From assembly GCA_946699065.1 (NCBI GenBank), contig CAMPDV010001288.1:47709-111708 (forward strand): a DNA stretch of 64,000 bases, written 5' to 3'. Under the pieces are notes generated by a model. It saw only the letters and a program-made list of their open reading frames with translations. It did no database searches and was not told the DNA's origin. The translations under genes were made by a program, and so were the position numbers. Origin of the DNA: Loxodes magnus. Lineage: Eukaryota > Ciliophora > Karyorelictea > Loxodida > Loxodidae. This document shows, in pieces, positions 11,502 to 24,300 of the stretch. How positions within the stretch are numbered: position 1 is the first letter of the stretch; every line of letters starts with the position of its first letter.

Positions 11502-13826
11502 ATGGCCACATAAAAAGAAATTATTAGGTACTAAAATGAAGGTAGAGAAAATGCTTGATAGCTTATCAAGGAAATTACTTTTGAAGCATCTTAGAAGACT
11601 TACATTACTTTTAGGACTAAATCTAACTTTAGAATCGTTTTAAAATAATATTGATCCTAAGTTTATTATTGATGGATGTCTTACAAAACAAAAAAAGAAA
11701 ACATTGAAGTCCTATGGGGAAGTAGTCATAATCCTGTCCTTGCCGTTCTATATCATGATTTTGTAATAAGATATAGAAGAAAATTAAAAAAAGGATTTTT
11801 TCTACTTGCAAGAAAACTTTTATAGCACAAGCTTCTCTGACGATCTGATTTAACTTTAAAATTCTTAATAAAAGGCATAAAAATTGCTTTAAGTCACTAT
11901 TAAAGTACTTTTTAAGAAAAAATTTAACATCAAGAAGGCAAAATATGAAAAGTAGACTTCCTTAAGGGAAAGGAAAGTAGGTATCAAATAAATTTAAAGA
12001 TTAAAGAAAAGTATAAAGACTAAGAAGATGCAATTACTTGCCTAGGATATAAGATAGGCGAGAAATAGAATTACAAACTTTATTATACACCAAAAGTCTA
12101 CGATTTTAGAATAACTTTTCTTAAAGCAGCTCCAGTACTATCTAAATTCAGAAAAGTATCTCTTTATAACTTAAAATACTTTGCAGGGTATTTATTCTTC
12201 CTAAAATAGGGATGGAAGTGATATTATTCCTTGAGCTGCTTCTTCAGGATTTAAAAAAGTGATAAGTTGAATTAGTAAAGCGTAAAGATTTATATTGAGA
12301 GCTAATCTTAAATCCCCTTAATCAATTTTAATGAGTTTTGCTTTATCGATTTAAACTGGCTTCCATTTGAACACATGGAGATATTAAAACTTATACGTTT
12401 TTACTATAAATTAGACTATATTAGCAAATTAAATCCTAATTTTGATATAGCTTTTTATTTCTAAAGTGAATTTTGATAACTTACCAATCAGAAGTATCTA
12501 AGTATAAATACGAAATTTTACCAGATCGAAGCTTTAACAGAACGCAGTTTTAAAGAATTAAGCAGGTATATAAAATAAAAAAGTGAAGCTAAAGTTATTC
12601 TAGGAATATCTCTAAAGAAGCAAACTCATATCTACACCAAGTTGATATTTCAATAAGGTAGAAAAGGATCAAATAGCTTTCCCTTAGGTAATCTATACGA
12701 AATCAATAAATAGCTTATTTAAGAGACAATTTCCATTTATAAGCTGAGAAAATACTAATATTACCTTTTAAAAGAACTTAGTTTACATAATATTCCAACT
12801 TAATTCTGTACTTTCTGCATATTTAGTTAAGATTTTGATGAATATAATCCCATATTAAATAGCTATTTATATAGAGATATTCTTTAGGATTCTATTAGTT
12901 GTAAAATGATTACAGGAGCTAATTACTAAAAATCAATTTTATCAAAATCTTTCACAAGGGAGGTACTCAAAAGACTCTTAGAGATTTTAAAGTTTTAAAA
13001 AGAAAGCTAAATAAATTCCTTAGATGAAGAGTTAAGGATGTAGAAATCTGTGATTGGGATATATAGCAAGATAATTGAGACTAAGAGATTTGACGAACTT
13101 AAGCTTTTATTTTCAGCGTAATTTGCGGGATTATTTCCAAGTAATAAGACAATTATATCTCAATATTGATGCTCTATAGTTAACTATTATTATTACATTA
13201 AATCTGTAAAATATCCAAAAGATAAAAATTACAATGTTTAAATCAACATTATATCCTAAATAGCTTTCATAAATTAAAGTTCACACAGAGTTAAGACTTA
13301 GTCAAAAATAAGTTAGTTAATAATTTTAAATTTATTCTAAAAGTCTAAACGGATGTAGATAATTAAAATAGGAAAGAGAAAATAATCTTTGTTTATAAAT
13401 AAACTAAAACAGTAAAAAGCTATTTTGCTTCATGTCTTAACACTTACTATTTCTACCTTGCCTTATATATGCTTAAAACTTGCTATGACTTACTATTTAA
13501 TTGTTATCCAATTTATTTTATCTTTTCCAATGCTTTAGTTTTTCAATTTCAAGGTTAAGGCGAAATAGAAATGTTTACAAAGTGGAGAGAAAATTAAAGG
13601 GACTACCTCATGAAAAATAAAGGCAGTATTAAAAGAAATGACATTTAATTAAGATATCTCCCTTCTCATCCGCATTTTTTTCCTTAGTAAAGTTTTAACT
13701 TTTTCTACCTTTTAAAATAATATGATCTTTAGTTTTCAACTATACCTGTTCCTATTTATCTCTTATAGTAAAACTTTATTGCTCTCACTCCCTCGTTTTG
13801 ATTCTTTTAATATGCGAAATAAGTGA
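11502..13826 (+). CDS. Long protein of unknown function
   Basis: I do not recognise the family. From ATG 11502 a single frame stays protein-like for about 700 codons with only about nine in-frame TGA, fewer than expected by chance in such AT-rich DNA. Readable blocks include YKDQEDAITCLGYKIGEK, VYDFRITFLKAAPVLSKF, FIDLNWLPFEHMEILKL and FDELKLLFSAQFAGLFPSN. It is rich in Tyr, Phe, Lys and Ile and has no obvious signal peptide. The last part is hydrophobic (ILLHVLTLTISTLPYICLKL and a second stretch), suggesting one or more membrane helices. The stop is ambiguous: TGA at 13611-13613, or TGA at 13824-13826 if the first is Trp. The ATG choice is provisional. It lies directly downstream of the inverted RNA-like unit. 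Confidence 0.5.
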
Positions 13827-15769
13827 TAAAAACTAAGTCTAATGTAAGAATCTTGCTAAGTTAATAGCTTTGGTATTTTAAAAGCGTCTATAATTAATTA
13901 GTTGTTCATCTACGATCTATACATATCATTAGCTAGAACTTTGATTTATGGATTAGATGTCTCTTGTAGAAGTTCTTTATTTAGTTCAGATAAAGATGCT
14001 TGATTTTTATAATAGAAGTTCATTTTATTTATGAGGTTAGGCTTTCTAATATCACAACTATTTAAATACAATAAGCTTCTAGAAGTTTGGAGTTAAGAAT
14101 AGCTGAAAAACAGAATTAAAGCTGTGTTTTTACCTTCGAGCAAGGATATTCATAAATCTAAATGATTAACTATATCAATAGCTACTCCTAAGATGGTGTG
14201 AATAAGTTGGCATACTAGAAATAGTTTAATGCAGATCTAACTTTGAATGCATTGTAATGCATAAGTATTTCCATATTTCCAAAAACTATGCGAAGTTAAA
14301 TATTTCCAAATGTAAATACAGGAAATCGAGAAAAGATATATCATATCTATCCTTTACATGAAGCTAAAAATTTCTCTGTACAGATTCTTTAAAAAGGCTA
14401 TTAACTATTAATTTTCCCCTTGAAGCACTCAAGCTTTTATTTCCTTTTATTAATATAATAAAGATTTAATTAGATTAGCTAGCTTTATTTTAAGGTATAT
14501 AACCTGAGTGTTATTCTATGTAGACTAGTTAGCTAATATAATAACTAAGCTTTATAGATTTTAGGTTAAATATACTAGTAAGAAAAAACTGCTTATACCA
14601 GTGACTTGCCTTATTTGTTGCTTTTCTCTCCTATAAAAATATTCCTTCATTTTCCGATTTAAATCGCTATCCTTTAACTCAAAACCTGACTTCCCCGTAT
14701 TTTTGATTTACCTTCTTTCTATTTTATTATATATAAGTCTATAATCTTAAGTCTGATTTAAACCTTCAATTCTTAAGATAGATTACAGTTAATTCTCAGA
14801 TTAAATTCAGCATAATTAAGAGCAGCTATTTTTAAATCTAGCACTCTAAGCAAAATTGATTCTAAATAAGCAAAAGAATATTAAGATTGTTCAAGGCCTT
14901 AAAAATTTGAAACTATGCTTATTCTATTTTTATTAGGCTAATTCATAAACGACTGAATCTAAAAATATACACGAAGAGCTAATAATAAACCGATAGAGAG
15001 ACTATTAAGAATCTAAAGGGGGAAAATCTTAGAGATTGAAGTTAACTATCGTTTAAACTACTGTCTAGCTATTCTAAATATCTCAATTAAAGCTAGTATA
15101 GTAATAAGCATATTAAACTATTTTTAATTTTACTATTATGAAGGCTTTGAATCTTTAATTATTACGAAGGTATTTAGTGGTTAGATGAAGATTAAGGATA
15201 AAATATTCCTATGGTACCAGTTCTACTTATTATGTTCAACTTACGAAATAATATTTTTAGCTTCATCTAAAAACATGATTAGGCATAATTTAATAAATCT
15301 GATAGAAGCGTTCTAAAGAATTCTATTTATTAACTTAGGATAAGATCCACACTATAAACCCTAATTTTATCCTTTAAGATGGAAAAATCTTAGGAATAGT
15401 GTCATTTTATTTTCTTAAAATTATAAAGGTAATAAAGTTTCTAGTGAAGACTGAGTAATTCCACTGATTTATTATTATTTACCCTGCTTAGATTAAATTT
15501 ACCATAAAGCTTCTTAGCAATGTTTATGCAATATCTTAAGTTTATAACTTTTAGCATCTAATTACAGGAAGTTAAGACTCCTGGCCGTAGATATGCTTTC
15601 CTTTTTCTATCCTTAAAGAGAATTAAATTAGAACTTTTTTTTTCCTTTGTATTGAAAACGTTTTCATTCTAAGGATGTATACTGAGGTGGTAGTTTGAAA
15701 ACATTTTGAAATTATAAGGGAAAATTGTATAAAAAGCTTACTATAATAAGCTTAATTCTCTAACATTTA
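13827..15769. other. AT-rich stretch, possibly 5' part of the next gene
   Basis: No frame is convincing. The next coding region (from about 15770) has no clear start, so its 5' end may lie here. I see no repeats or RNA genes. Confidence 0.3.
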
Positions 15770-18007
15770 GGAGCATCAAGATAAACAAAGAGCATTACAC
15801 AAGTCTTAAATAATTAAACCCTTAATTGATAGACTATCCATAGATAAGGACTATCAATCCTTCTTTATTTTAATTACTTAGTATAAAGATTTGAATGAAG
15901 CAAACAATGAAGAATGATAGCTTATTATAGCGAAGAATTCTATAACCACTACTGGACTTTTTATTAATGATAGCAAGCTAATAAGTTATATGAGATAAAC
16001 TAAAGATGGGATATATGTAGCTAAGTGTATTTACTAGTAGCTTGGAATATTAATTATTCAATAGCTTCCAGTCCTTCAATTATAGCAATGCTTCTAACCA
16101 AGTATATATAGCTTTAGTATAAACTGAGATAAATAGGTAAACCTGATCTTTGCTTTTTTTCAGAAAAATAGAAAAAAAACAGAACTCAAAATGAGGGAAT
16201 TAGATAGAAAGGTTCATTATTGCTATCATGGAACTAGAAGCTGTATAATGAATTATATCGATAATTCTTATTCTAATTAACATGTTTTATTGCTTTCTCA
16301 GCTTCCTGGATAAAAATATACAAAGGTACACCAGAGTAAAATAATACTAAAGAACAACATCAGAAAAATTTGATTATGCAGCTAGATAATGAAAAAGTAG
16401 ATAGTAACTTTAAAATATCACAAGCATGTTAGTAGATTCTAAATATAAGAAGTTCTAATTATTTAATACTAGAACCTCCAGGATATTAAACTCAGTCTAA
16501 GGTAAAGAGGAGTTAAACAAGCTTAATTAGATAAATAGATATCTATATTGAATATAAGTACTGAATATTAGAACTATTAAGCAAACTAGATAAATAGAAC
16601 TTAAAGTTAGTAACTGAGTAGAATAAATCCTTTAAGTACTTTATCAATCTAAAATAAACTAAATTTATCAGAAAGTATAAGTAAATAACTAAGAGCTGCA
16701 AATCATAAAAGTAATACAAAATATTAAACTAACTAAAAGGAAATTAAACATAAGCATATCAAATCTCTTTCTCAGCGTTTCTAAAAGAACTATAATTCTA
16801 AGAAATTCATAGAATAATTAATAATCCTATACTCAATAGCTTTTGCTCTAAAGATATAAAACTAAGCATAAAGAAAGAGCAAATATTCCATAATTATAAC
16901 TACATACATTATTATACTCTATCTCTTCTTATTATTTTAAGCAAGCAATAAACTTATGCTTGTAGATATATTAATCAAGTATAAAGCATAAGATAAATTA
17001 AAGCATATCTAAGTAAATAAATAGTTATAATATCATAGAATGGGAATAAACTAAGTTTACTTCCCCTTAAGATGGATTATATACTTTTGCACATGAAATA
17101 GAAGGTACCTACTAAAAGCTCTTTCTTAAAGAGAAAAACAAATAAGCACTTATAGGAGAATAAGCTTATTATAGATAATATTGTTTTTCTCATTATAGTA
17201 TTAGCTTCTCTAAAATCAGTAAAATGCTTTCTTAAGTTTAATAATTAGGTTAAGTATAACTCATTAATAGCTTTATTTTGTCATTAAGGTTATCAATTTA
17301 CATATGTAAAGTCTATGAATTGTTAATGAAGAACAATAAATTTAATTAAAGGTGCTTCAAAACTTAGCGAGATTGGAAGCAAATCTGTCTTATATAATGC
17401 GCTAGATATTTTTTAGAGTTCTGGTAATTTTGGTATTCTAAATTAAATAAAAGTGCTTTTAACAAAGCTTTGAATAAGGTAGTATAGCTTTATACTATTA
17501 AATGCTTGAAGGTATCTTTAAGTTCATTATCTTTAATTTTAGCTAACTAAAAGTGATTTAAGGTTACATAATTAAGTTATTTAGCAAATACCTATATCTC
17601 TATTAAGATTTTTATGCTTGTACTATGAAGTTTAAAAAGCAAACTCTTAAAAAGAAAGTGCTTGAACAAAGTGGTACCTATTTTCAAAATCCCTTTCTAT
17701 GTAGCGAGAATTTTTTCCAGTTTCAGTTTGTTTACAATTAAAGCTTTAACTATTTGGATATAATCATATTTAGAAGTAACGATTATAACTTTATTCATTT
17801 GTTAAGTCCTCCAAATGGAATATAAATCCACAATATGAGCAAGCAAGAGACTGTTAATTTAAAAGCCTAGGAGTTATAAAACAGAAGCAGTACTTATGCT
17901 AAACTTACTATAATCAAGCATTCTATACTCTAACTTCTTTTGCTTAATTTAACTTCAAGGCGTGCTTTCCCTTCCTTGCTTTATTTATTTAAGATCTTCT
18001 TATTTGA
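15770..18007 (+). CDS. Long protein of unknown function, 5' end unclear
   Basis: I do not recognise it. From about 16343 to TGA 18005-18007 one frame reads as protein for 555 codons with only about five internal TGA. Examples are QACQQILNIRSSNYLILEPP, FLKELQFQEIHRIINNPIL, NIVFLIIVLASLKSVKCFLK (a possible membrane helix) and FKACFPFLALFIQDLLI at the end. Between about 15770 and 16340 a different frame looks better (PLIDRLSIDKDYQSFFILI, LNEANNEEWQLIIAKNSITT) because the continuing frame would be full of Trp. The two frames can be joined by removing a 17-nt GTAAAATA...AAAG segment at about 16336-16352, the size expected of introns here. It ends 314 nt before the giant LNR gene on the same strand. 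Confidence 0.42.
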
Positions 18008-18321
18008 AAGTTATAAATAAGCAAGATAAAGCATGAAGAGTAGCTCTTGTCTGAAAAATAATAAGTCTTAGGATTTAATTATTTGAGCAAAGTCAATTAT
18101 TAGTAAGCATTTGTCTTAATTATTAGAAGCTAGTTTAATAAAACTCAATGTATATGAGAGTAAAGCTATTTTAATAACAGTGCTTAATAATAAATAAAAG
18201 AACTTAACACTTTATAAAGAAAGTCACTTGAGTGTTAATTAATGAAAGTAGAGTTTAGATTAATTTTAAAGTTTAAGAACTATAAGGTTGCTTAAAGAGA
18301 GATAAAGGAGATTTAATTTAA

Positions 18322-21300
18322 ATGAAAATGCTTCTCATTTGATTATTTGTCTTTTTTAAATTTATAGCTTAAGCTGAACCTGGTTAATAATAGAAATATC
18401 CTAGAAATTGTACTTGGTATGATTTTAGAGAATTTCCATTTCCTTATAAAGGATGAAGTGCGACTATTGAAAGAGATCCTAATGATAATAACGATTCTAA
18501 GTATTTACCTTTTGGGTTATCATGCTAGTTTGGAAGTTTAGGGAAATGCCACTACTGAATGCTAAAAAATGGATTATGCGATTCGGAATGCTAAGTTCCT
18601 TAATGTGGTTATGATTGGCAAGATTGCTAGAAGTGATGCGACAGTAAGCATTGTATTTCAAGTAAATTTTGAATAGCTAGACTAGAAAATTGTGAAGATT
18701 AGAGTTGCTTGCAGCCTTGCAACTTAAATGTAATCTATTATATAGAATAATGATGCTTGCACTAAAGAAATGTAAGGTGATTCAAAGTGCTAATTTCAAT
18801 GCTTTAATTACTAGAATAATTTCGATTATTCAGACTGCTGTTTTACTCTAAGTGCCTGCACACCTGATCTTATTAATAATGCCCAATGTAACTAAGAGTG
18901 CTTAAATCCAATGTGCATTTCCTTAGAAGGTTAGGATTGTTAAGAAAATTGCCTATAAGCTTCAGGTGGGTAATGTAGCATTGATAAAATAGGTAATTAA
19001 ATATGCAATTAAGAATGCTTAGTTCATTAATGTGGATGAGATGCAATGGATTGTCTAATCGTATAGCTAGCAAATAAAAACTACAACTTCGGTCCTAAAT
19101 TATAAAGCTCACCTTTCTGCTCACCAGGCTGCTAGAATAAAGACTTTAATAAGCAAAATAAATAAGTAGGTAACGGAAATTGCGATTTAGCTTGTATGAC
19201 TGAAAGTTGTTAGTGAGATCAAGGAGATTGCTGTGGAAAAGAAGCGACAATCTACGATTACGATACACTCAAAGCATAAAGCTTTCCAGTAACAACCTGC
19301 TTTACTACCATTTAGAAAAATCTAACTATTCACAATGATAAAGACTTTGACCCTTAATGCTATATTCCAATGTGCTCAAATAATCCAAATTTTTACCAAA
19401 ATTGACTAGATTGAGATGATAAAAAATGACTTTCTTTGTATTAAGACTAACTCTGGTAGAAAACCGGAAATATTTAATAGAGCAATGAAAATAATCCAAT
19501 GAAGAAGAGTTGGAATTCTGTTAGTGTATTAGATTAAAATTGCGACAATGATTATTGGCACGATTGGAATGACTGCTAAACTCCTACTAGTCCCAATTAA
19601 GCATATTGTAACTAAAATCCATCTAAAAATTGTAATTGGAATATGGTAGGTAACGGTGTATGCGATACAGTTTGCTACGAAAGTTCAGGGGGTAATTAAA
19701 GTTTTCCATGCAAATACGATGGTAATGATTGCTAAGCTTGCTTGGATATAAATATTACGTGTCTTACATCTTAAGGGAATAAATAGTGCGACCTAAGTTG
19801 CTATAATAAATAATGCAATTGAGACGGCGGAGATTGTAAAAAGTGTTTAGAGAAAGGCTGCGAAATTGAACAGATAGGAGATGGAATTTTTCAAGAATAA
19901 TGCTATTACGAAGAATGCTTATATGATAATAACCAGCAAGATGAAGATGATTATCTGTTGTGTTCTCAAACAGGGTGTACTTTGGAAAAGTTACGTAATA
20001 ACTAATATGATTAAGAATGCGATTTTAAGGAATGCAATTATGACTCAATCGGCATTAAATGTAGAAACATCCTCAAATAAAACAATTTATATGAGTTTTG
20101 TATAATTCAAAATAAAAAATGTACAAGTGACAAATGCTTTAATTTTAATGAGTGCCATTTTACATGCCAGTAAAAACTATGTAGAGGATATGATTTACGT
20201 TATCATAGTGCATACTAAATTGGGGACGGAGAATGTAATTTATGACTACTAAGTCCTGATTGTAATTATGATGGTTTGGATTGTTGTACGACAGATAGAG
20301 TCTAAAAATGTAGTAATTTGGGTCTGGCAATGGATGAATTTTGCAATAATGGATAATTTAGTGATTAAGATTGCAATTTATAATTTTGTGGTTTTGATAA
20401 TGCTTAATGTTGCTTTTAAAACACTTCTAATTCATATTATTACGAAGGATTCCCCTGCTATCCAGAACTGATAAATAATAAAATTTGTGACCCTCAATGC
20501 TACATTTCGGATTGCTAAGAAGATGGAAGAGATTGCATAAAATGTTCAGATACTTTATGCTTTAATGTTTTAAAAGTAGGAAATTATTAATATGACAGTA
20601 GTTGCTGAAATGCTTATTGTAACTTTGATACACATCCTAGAGTAATGAAACTACTCAATTATAATGTTACTTAGTTCATTTTCTTCAGTGACCTATGCTT
20701 AAGCAGATATAACTATGATGAGAAATGGACTTCAGTTTTGTATTTAATGGATAAATATTATTGCGAAGATTGGTGTAATGTAGTATAATGCAATTATTGC
20801 AATAAGCATTGTAAATGCGCTAATCCAACGCAATAAGAAATTGAATATATGAAAAGCTTATTCCTTGATTCTGAGCAATGAATACTAAGTGGAATGCTAA
20901 GCTCTTAAATATGCTAGTCTAGTTTATTAGGAAATAGTTAATGTGATGAAGAGTGCTATTCTAAAGACTGCGTTTGAGACTAGAGAGACTGCATTTGCTA
21001 TGAAAGTGATGGAAAATATTGTGTTAATTATATGAAATCGAACATGGAATGCGATGAGATATGTAATAATAAGTTCTGCGATTTTGACTATAGAGACTGC
21101 TGTAAAATAGGATGAGAAAGCCAAATTGAATAGAATAATTTAGGTGATGGTATTTGCTAAGCCAGTTGCATTTAATATGCTTGAGATAGTTAAATAGACC
21201 CAACTAACAACTTACTTCCTCTATATAAACCTGATTGCATGCTATATATTAAACTTCCACACAATCCTGAAACTCAGTATAGCCTCACATTTTAATAGGC

Positions 21301-24300
21301 TTTCTAAAGAATATCAAACAATGATAAAAGCGTGTATACAGGAGGTTGTCCGGTAGAATGTATGAATTAAATGGAGTAACAAAAGAGAGAAGGAAGGTTT
21401 TGAAGGAATATTGGAACTTAGTACAACTATGACTAAACTTAACAAAGCTATAATAGCTATAAAAGCTCCTTTGGACAATTTTCATGCTACTAGATAGATA
21501 AAAGTTTTGAAAAATGTATGACTGCAGAATGTCTTTATGATGGAGCTGATTGTTCTTATATTTTTAGCAGCATTCAAGGCTAAGAATAAGAATTAGTTTT
21601 CGATAACTAGGGAAAACCAATATTACAATGTCATCCTTTTTGCTCTGTGTGCTACTAAAATTAGTAAACTTGAGATAAAATTCCAAAATACTGGTAGTGC
21701 TGATATTGTAATTAAGGATTTTATAGAATAAACTCTTTTTGTTTGGACGAATGCCCTGCTGGGTTTATTAAAGATACAACAGATCACAATGATCCAAGAT
21801 GTGAAGCAGGCCCTGATAATTCCTCTTTGGAAAACCCTTAAATTATATATGTAACAAATATAAATTAACCTCTAACAGGATTTACTAAAAATGGAATCTT
21901 TTATAAATTTTGCAACGAAACATCTGGCGAAAAACCAAATGAATTTCCAGAATCTATACAAGAGAAGTATCAACCTAGCTGCATCTTATACAAAGGATTA
22001 GGAACGCTTGAACGCCCTTATCTTTCATTAGCTGATGCTTTGACAGAAGGAATTTAGAAGAATTATGTTAAGATTCTTTTGACAAACGGAACTCACTATT
22101 TATATGAATTATAATAGGGAAGAAGCTCAATGGCTCCTGACAATTCAACTAATTTTTTTTTACTCCTAAAGTAAACGAACGACTACAAAAGCATATACAA
22201 GCAATTTATTTAAGTAACTATTTAAACTCTTTATTGCTTTGAGTATCCAAAAGGATAAATTTCAGATTTAGTTAAATGCGCTTCAGACCCTTAAGAAAGA
22301 GCTAAAATTATTTTCATGTAAACAGATATTCAACTGACAATCTTTTAAAGTCACTTAAAATTTGAGAACTTAGTATTAGAAATGAATCCATTTGTGATAA
22401 ATAATTATTATCCAAATTCAAATTGCTATAGGAGAAATGATTGATCTTGCAATATATGTGTAGGAGCTGAATTTTTGAAAAAAGATCCTTTTTCAGTGCT
22501 TGACGAGTATGGATATTTTTGAAGCCTAGTCACAGAAATTTTAAAAATACCCTTTTATACAGGAGATGAATGCTAAAAAAATCCAAAATCACTAATCAAG
22601 GTAATTTAAGGAAAACTGAGTTTAAATAACGTTTGGTTTCATCAATTTACAAAGCGTCATACTAATTACATTGAATGCTAGTCTTGCGATTTAGAATTTA
22701 ATGATACTGATTTTTAGTTTATTGATTCTGGAAACTATTTAGTGAACATGTACTGCGTATTAGAGCATGAAGAATTTGATTGTGGAAGTCTTAAATTTAA
22801 TAGAGGGAGTGTGAGTGAAATAAATAATTTCCATAATTTAAATTTAGAAAAAAGTGATTAAGGCTATGTAGGAACCATGTTTCCTGGATTTTTAAAATCC
22901 AATCAGGCTCAATTAATCTAAATAAACCAAGTTACCTTCACTAAAAACTTCATTATATCATACTAAAAAAATCATTTATACAGTGAAATTGAAGCTTTGC
23001 TCTAGATTCAAAACTGCAAGTAATTTAACTTAACAAATAGTATCTTTTATAGAAACGTCGCATGATAGTCGTCGCTTATAAAAATTATTTACTCAAAACC
23101 GTTTCAAAGTGACTATCACTCACTCTAGCATATTACGATAGATAATTGTACTTTTTAGGAAAATTTCGCTAATAAAAATGGAAGTATGGGATTTCACTTA
23201 ATTTTCAGTTATGATATTCCTAACTTTTTGATTAACAACTCAAGATTCTTATACAACACAGGGGATTTTTATGATACTTACTAAGATATTTTAAATGATG
23301 AAATCTGGTGATAATGAGCGACACCTTCAGTAATTTTAATGGCTTATGATTACGGATCTAAGGTTTATTTAACTAAAGAGCAGCAATAAAATGATTTGCT
23401 AAAATCTTTTGTCATTAAGAATTCTTAGTTCAGTTACAACTTTGTAACATCTATAATCTGAGTAGTGAAATATAAGAAAGTAATATTCAGCAACAACATA
23501 TTCACTCATAATTAGAGATACTCAGAAGAAAGCTTCCGAACATTTTCTCCTGTAAGCAAAGTAATTCTAAACTACACCTAGTTCAATTAAATTTTTTCGA
23601 ATCTTAAAAAATCTTCGATTTTAAAGCTAGATCCATATGAAATAAACGAAGAAATAATTAAAAAGTTAAGAGGCTAAACTAGCAGCTTTTTCTGTGTCTT
23701 GTGTCTCTAAGATTATTTAAATCCAAGTATGGAAGAAATAATTTTCGAGGAAGCAACTATACTAGAAGAGATTAGGATTAGTAATTGTACATTTTCCTAT
23801 AACCAAATTTAAGTCAATAACTGATTCACCAAAAATATAGTTGAATCAGATTTTGATTATACCAGTTCCCTGATTCTAGTAAATTATGCTTATAGCATAG
23901 TATTAGAGAATAATATATTTTCTCATAACTTCAATGAAAAAGGTGGAGAGATTATAGTAAACTGAGTGAAGGAATGCTTTCTAGAAGGAATGATAATGCA
24001 CAATAACTCTAATTTATATCCTTAGTTACAAATAAAATTCTGGTAGAAAATGATCATAATCAACTCTATATTTTCCTAAACTATAAGTTTAGACTAAGAA
24101 ACAGCAGATAAAAAATCTAATAATTAGATTTTTAAAACAAGAATACCTTATGAAAATGGAATTAAATAGACGGCATCTTTTAGAATTGAGAACACAGTCT
24201 TCATGGAAAATGTGGCTGGAATGGTACCTGCAGATTTTTAACTTGATAACGAGGATAAGTACTAGAATGAAGTTCATTTTTAAATACTAAATAGTACGTT

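Noticed and set aside
16191..16260. YCYHGTR-like string resembling the ADP-ribosyltransferase (PARP) HG(T/S) motif
   Set aside because: No following glycine-rich GxGxY block or catalytic Glu is visible; the match is too short to support a family call.
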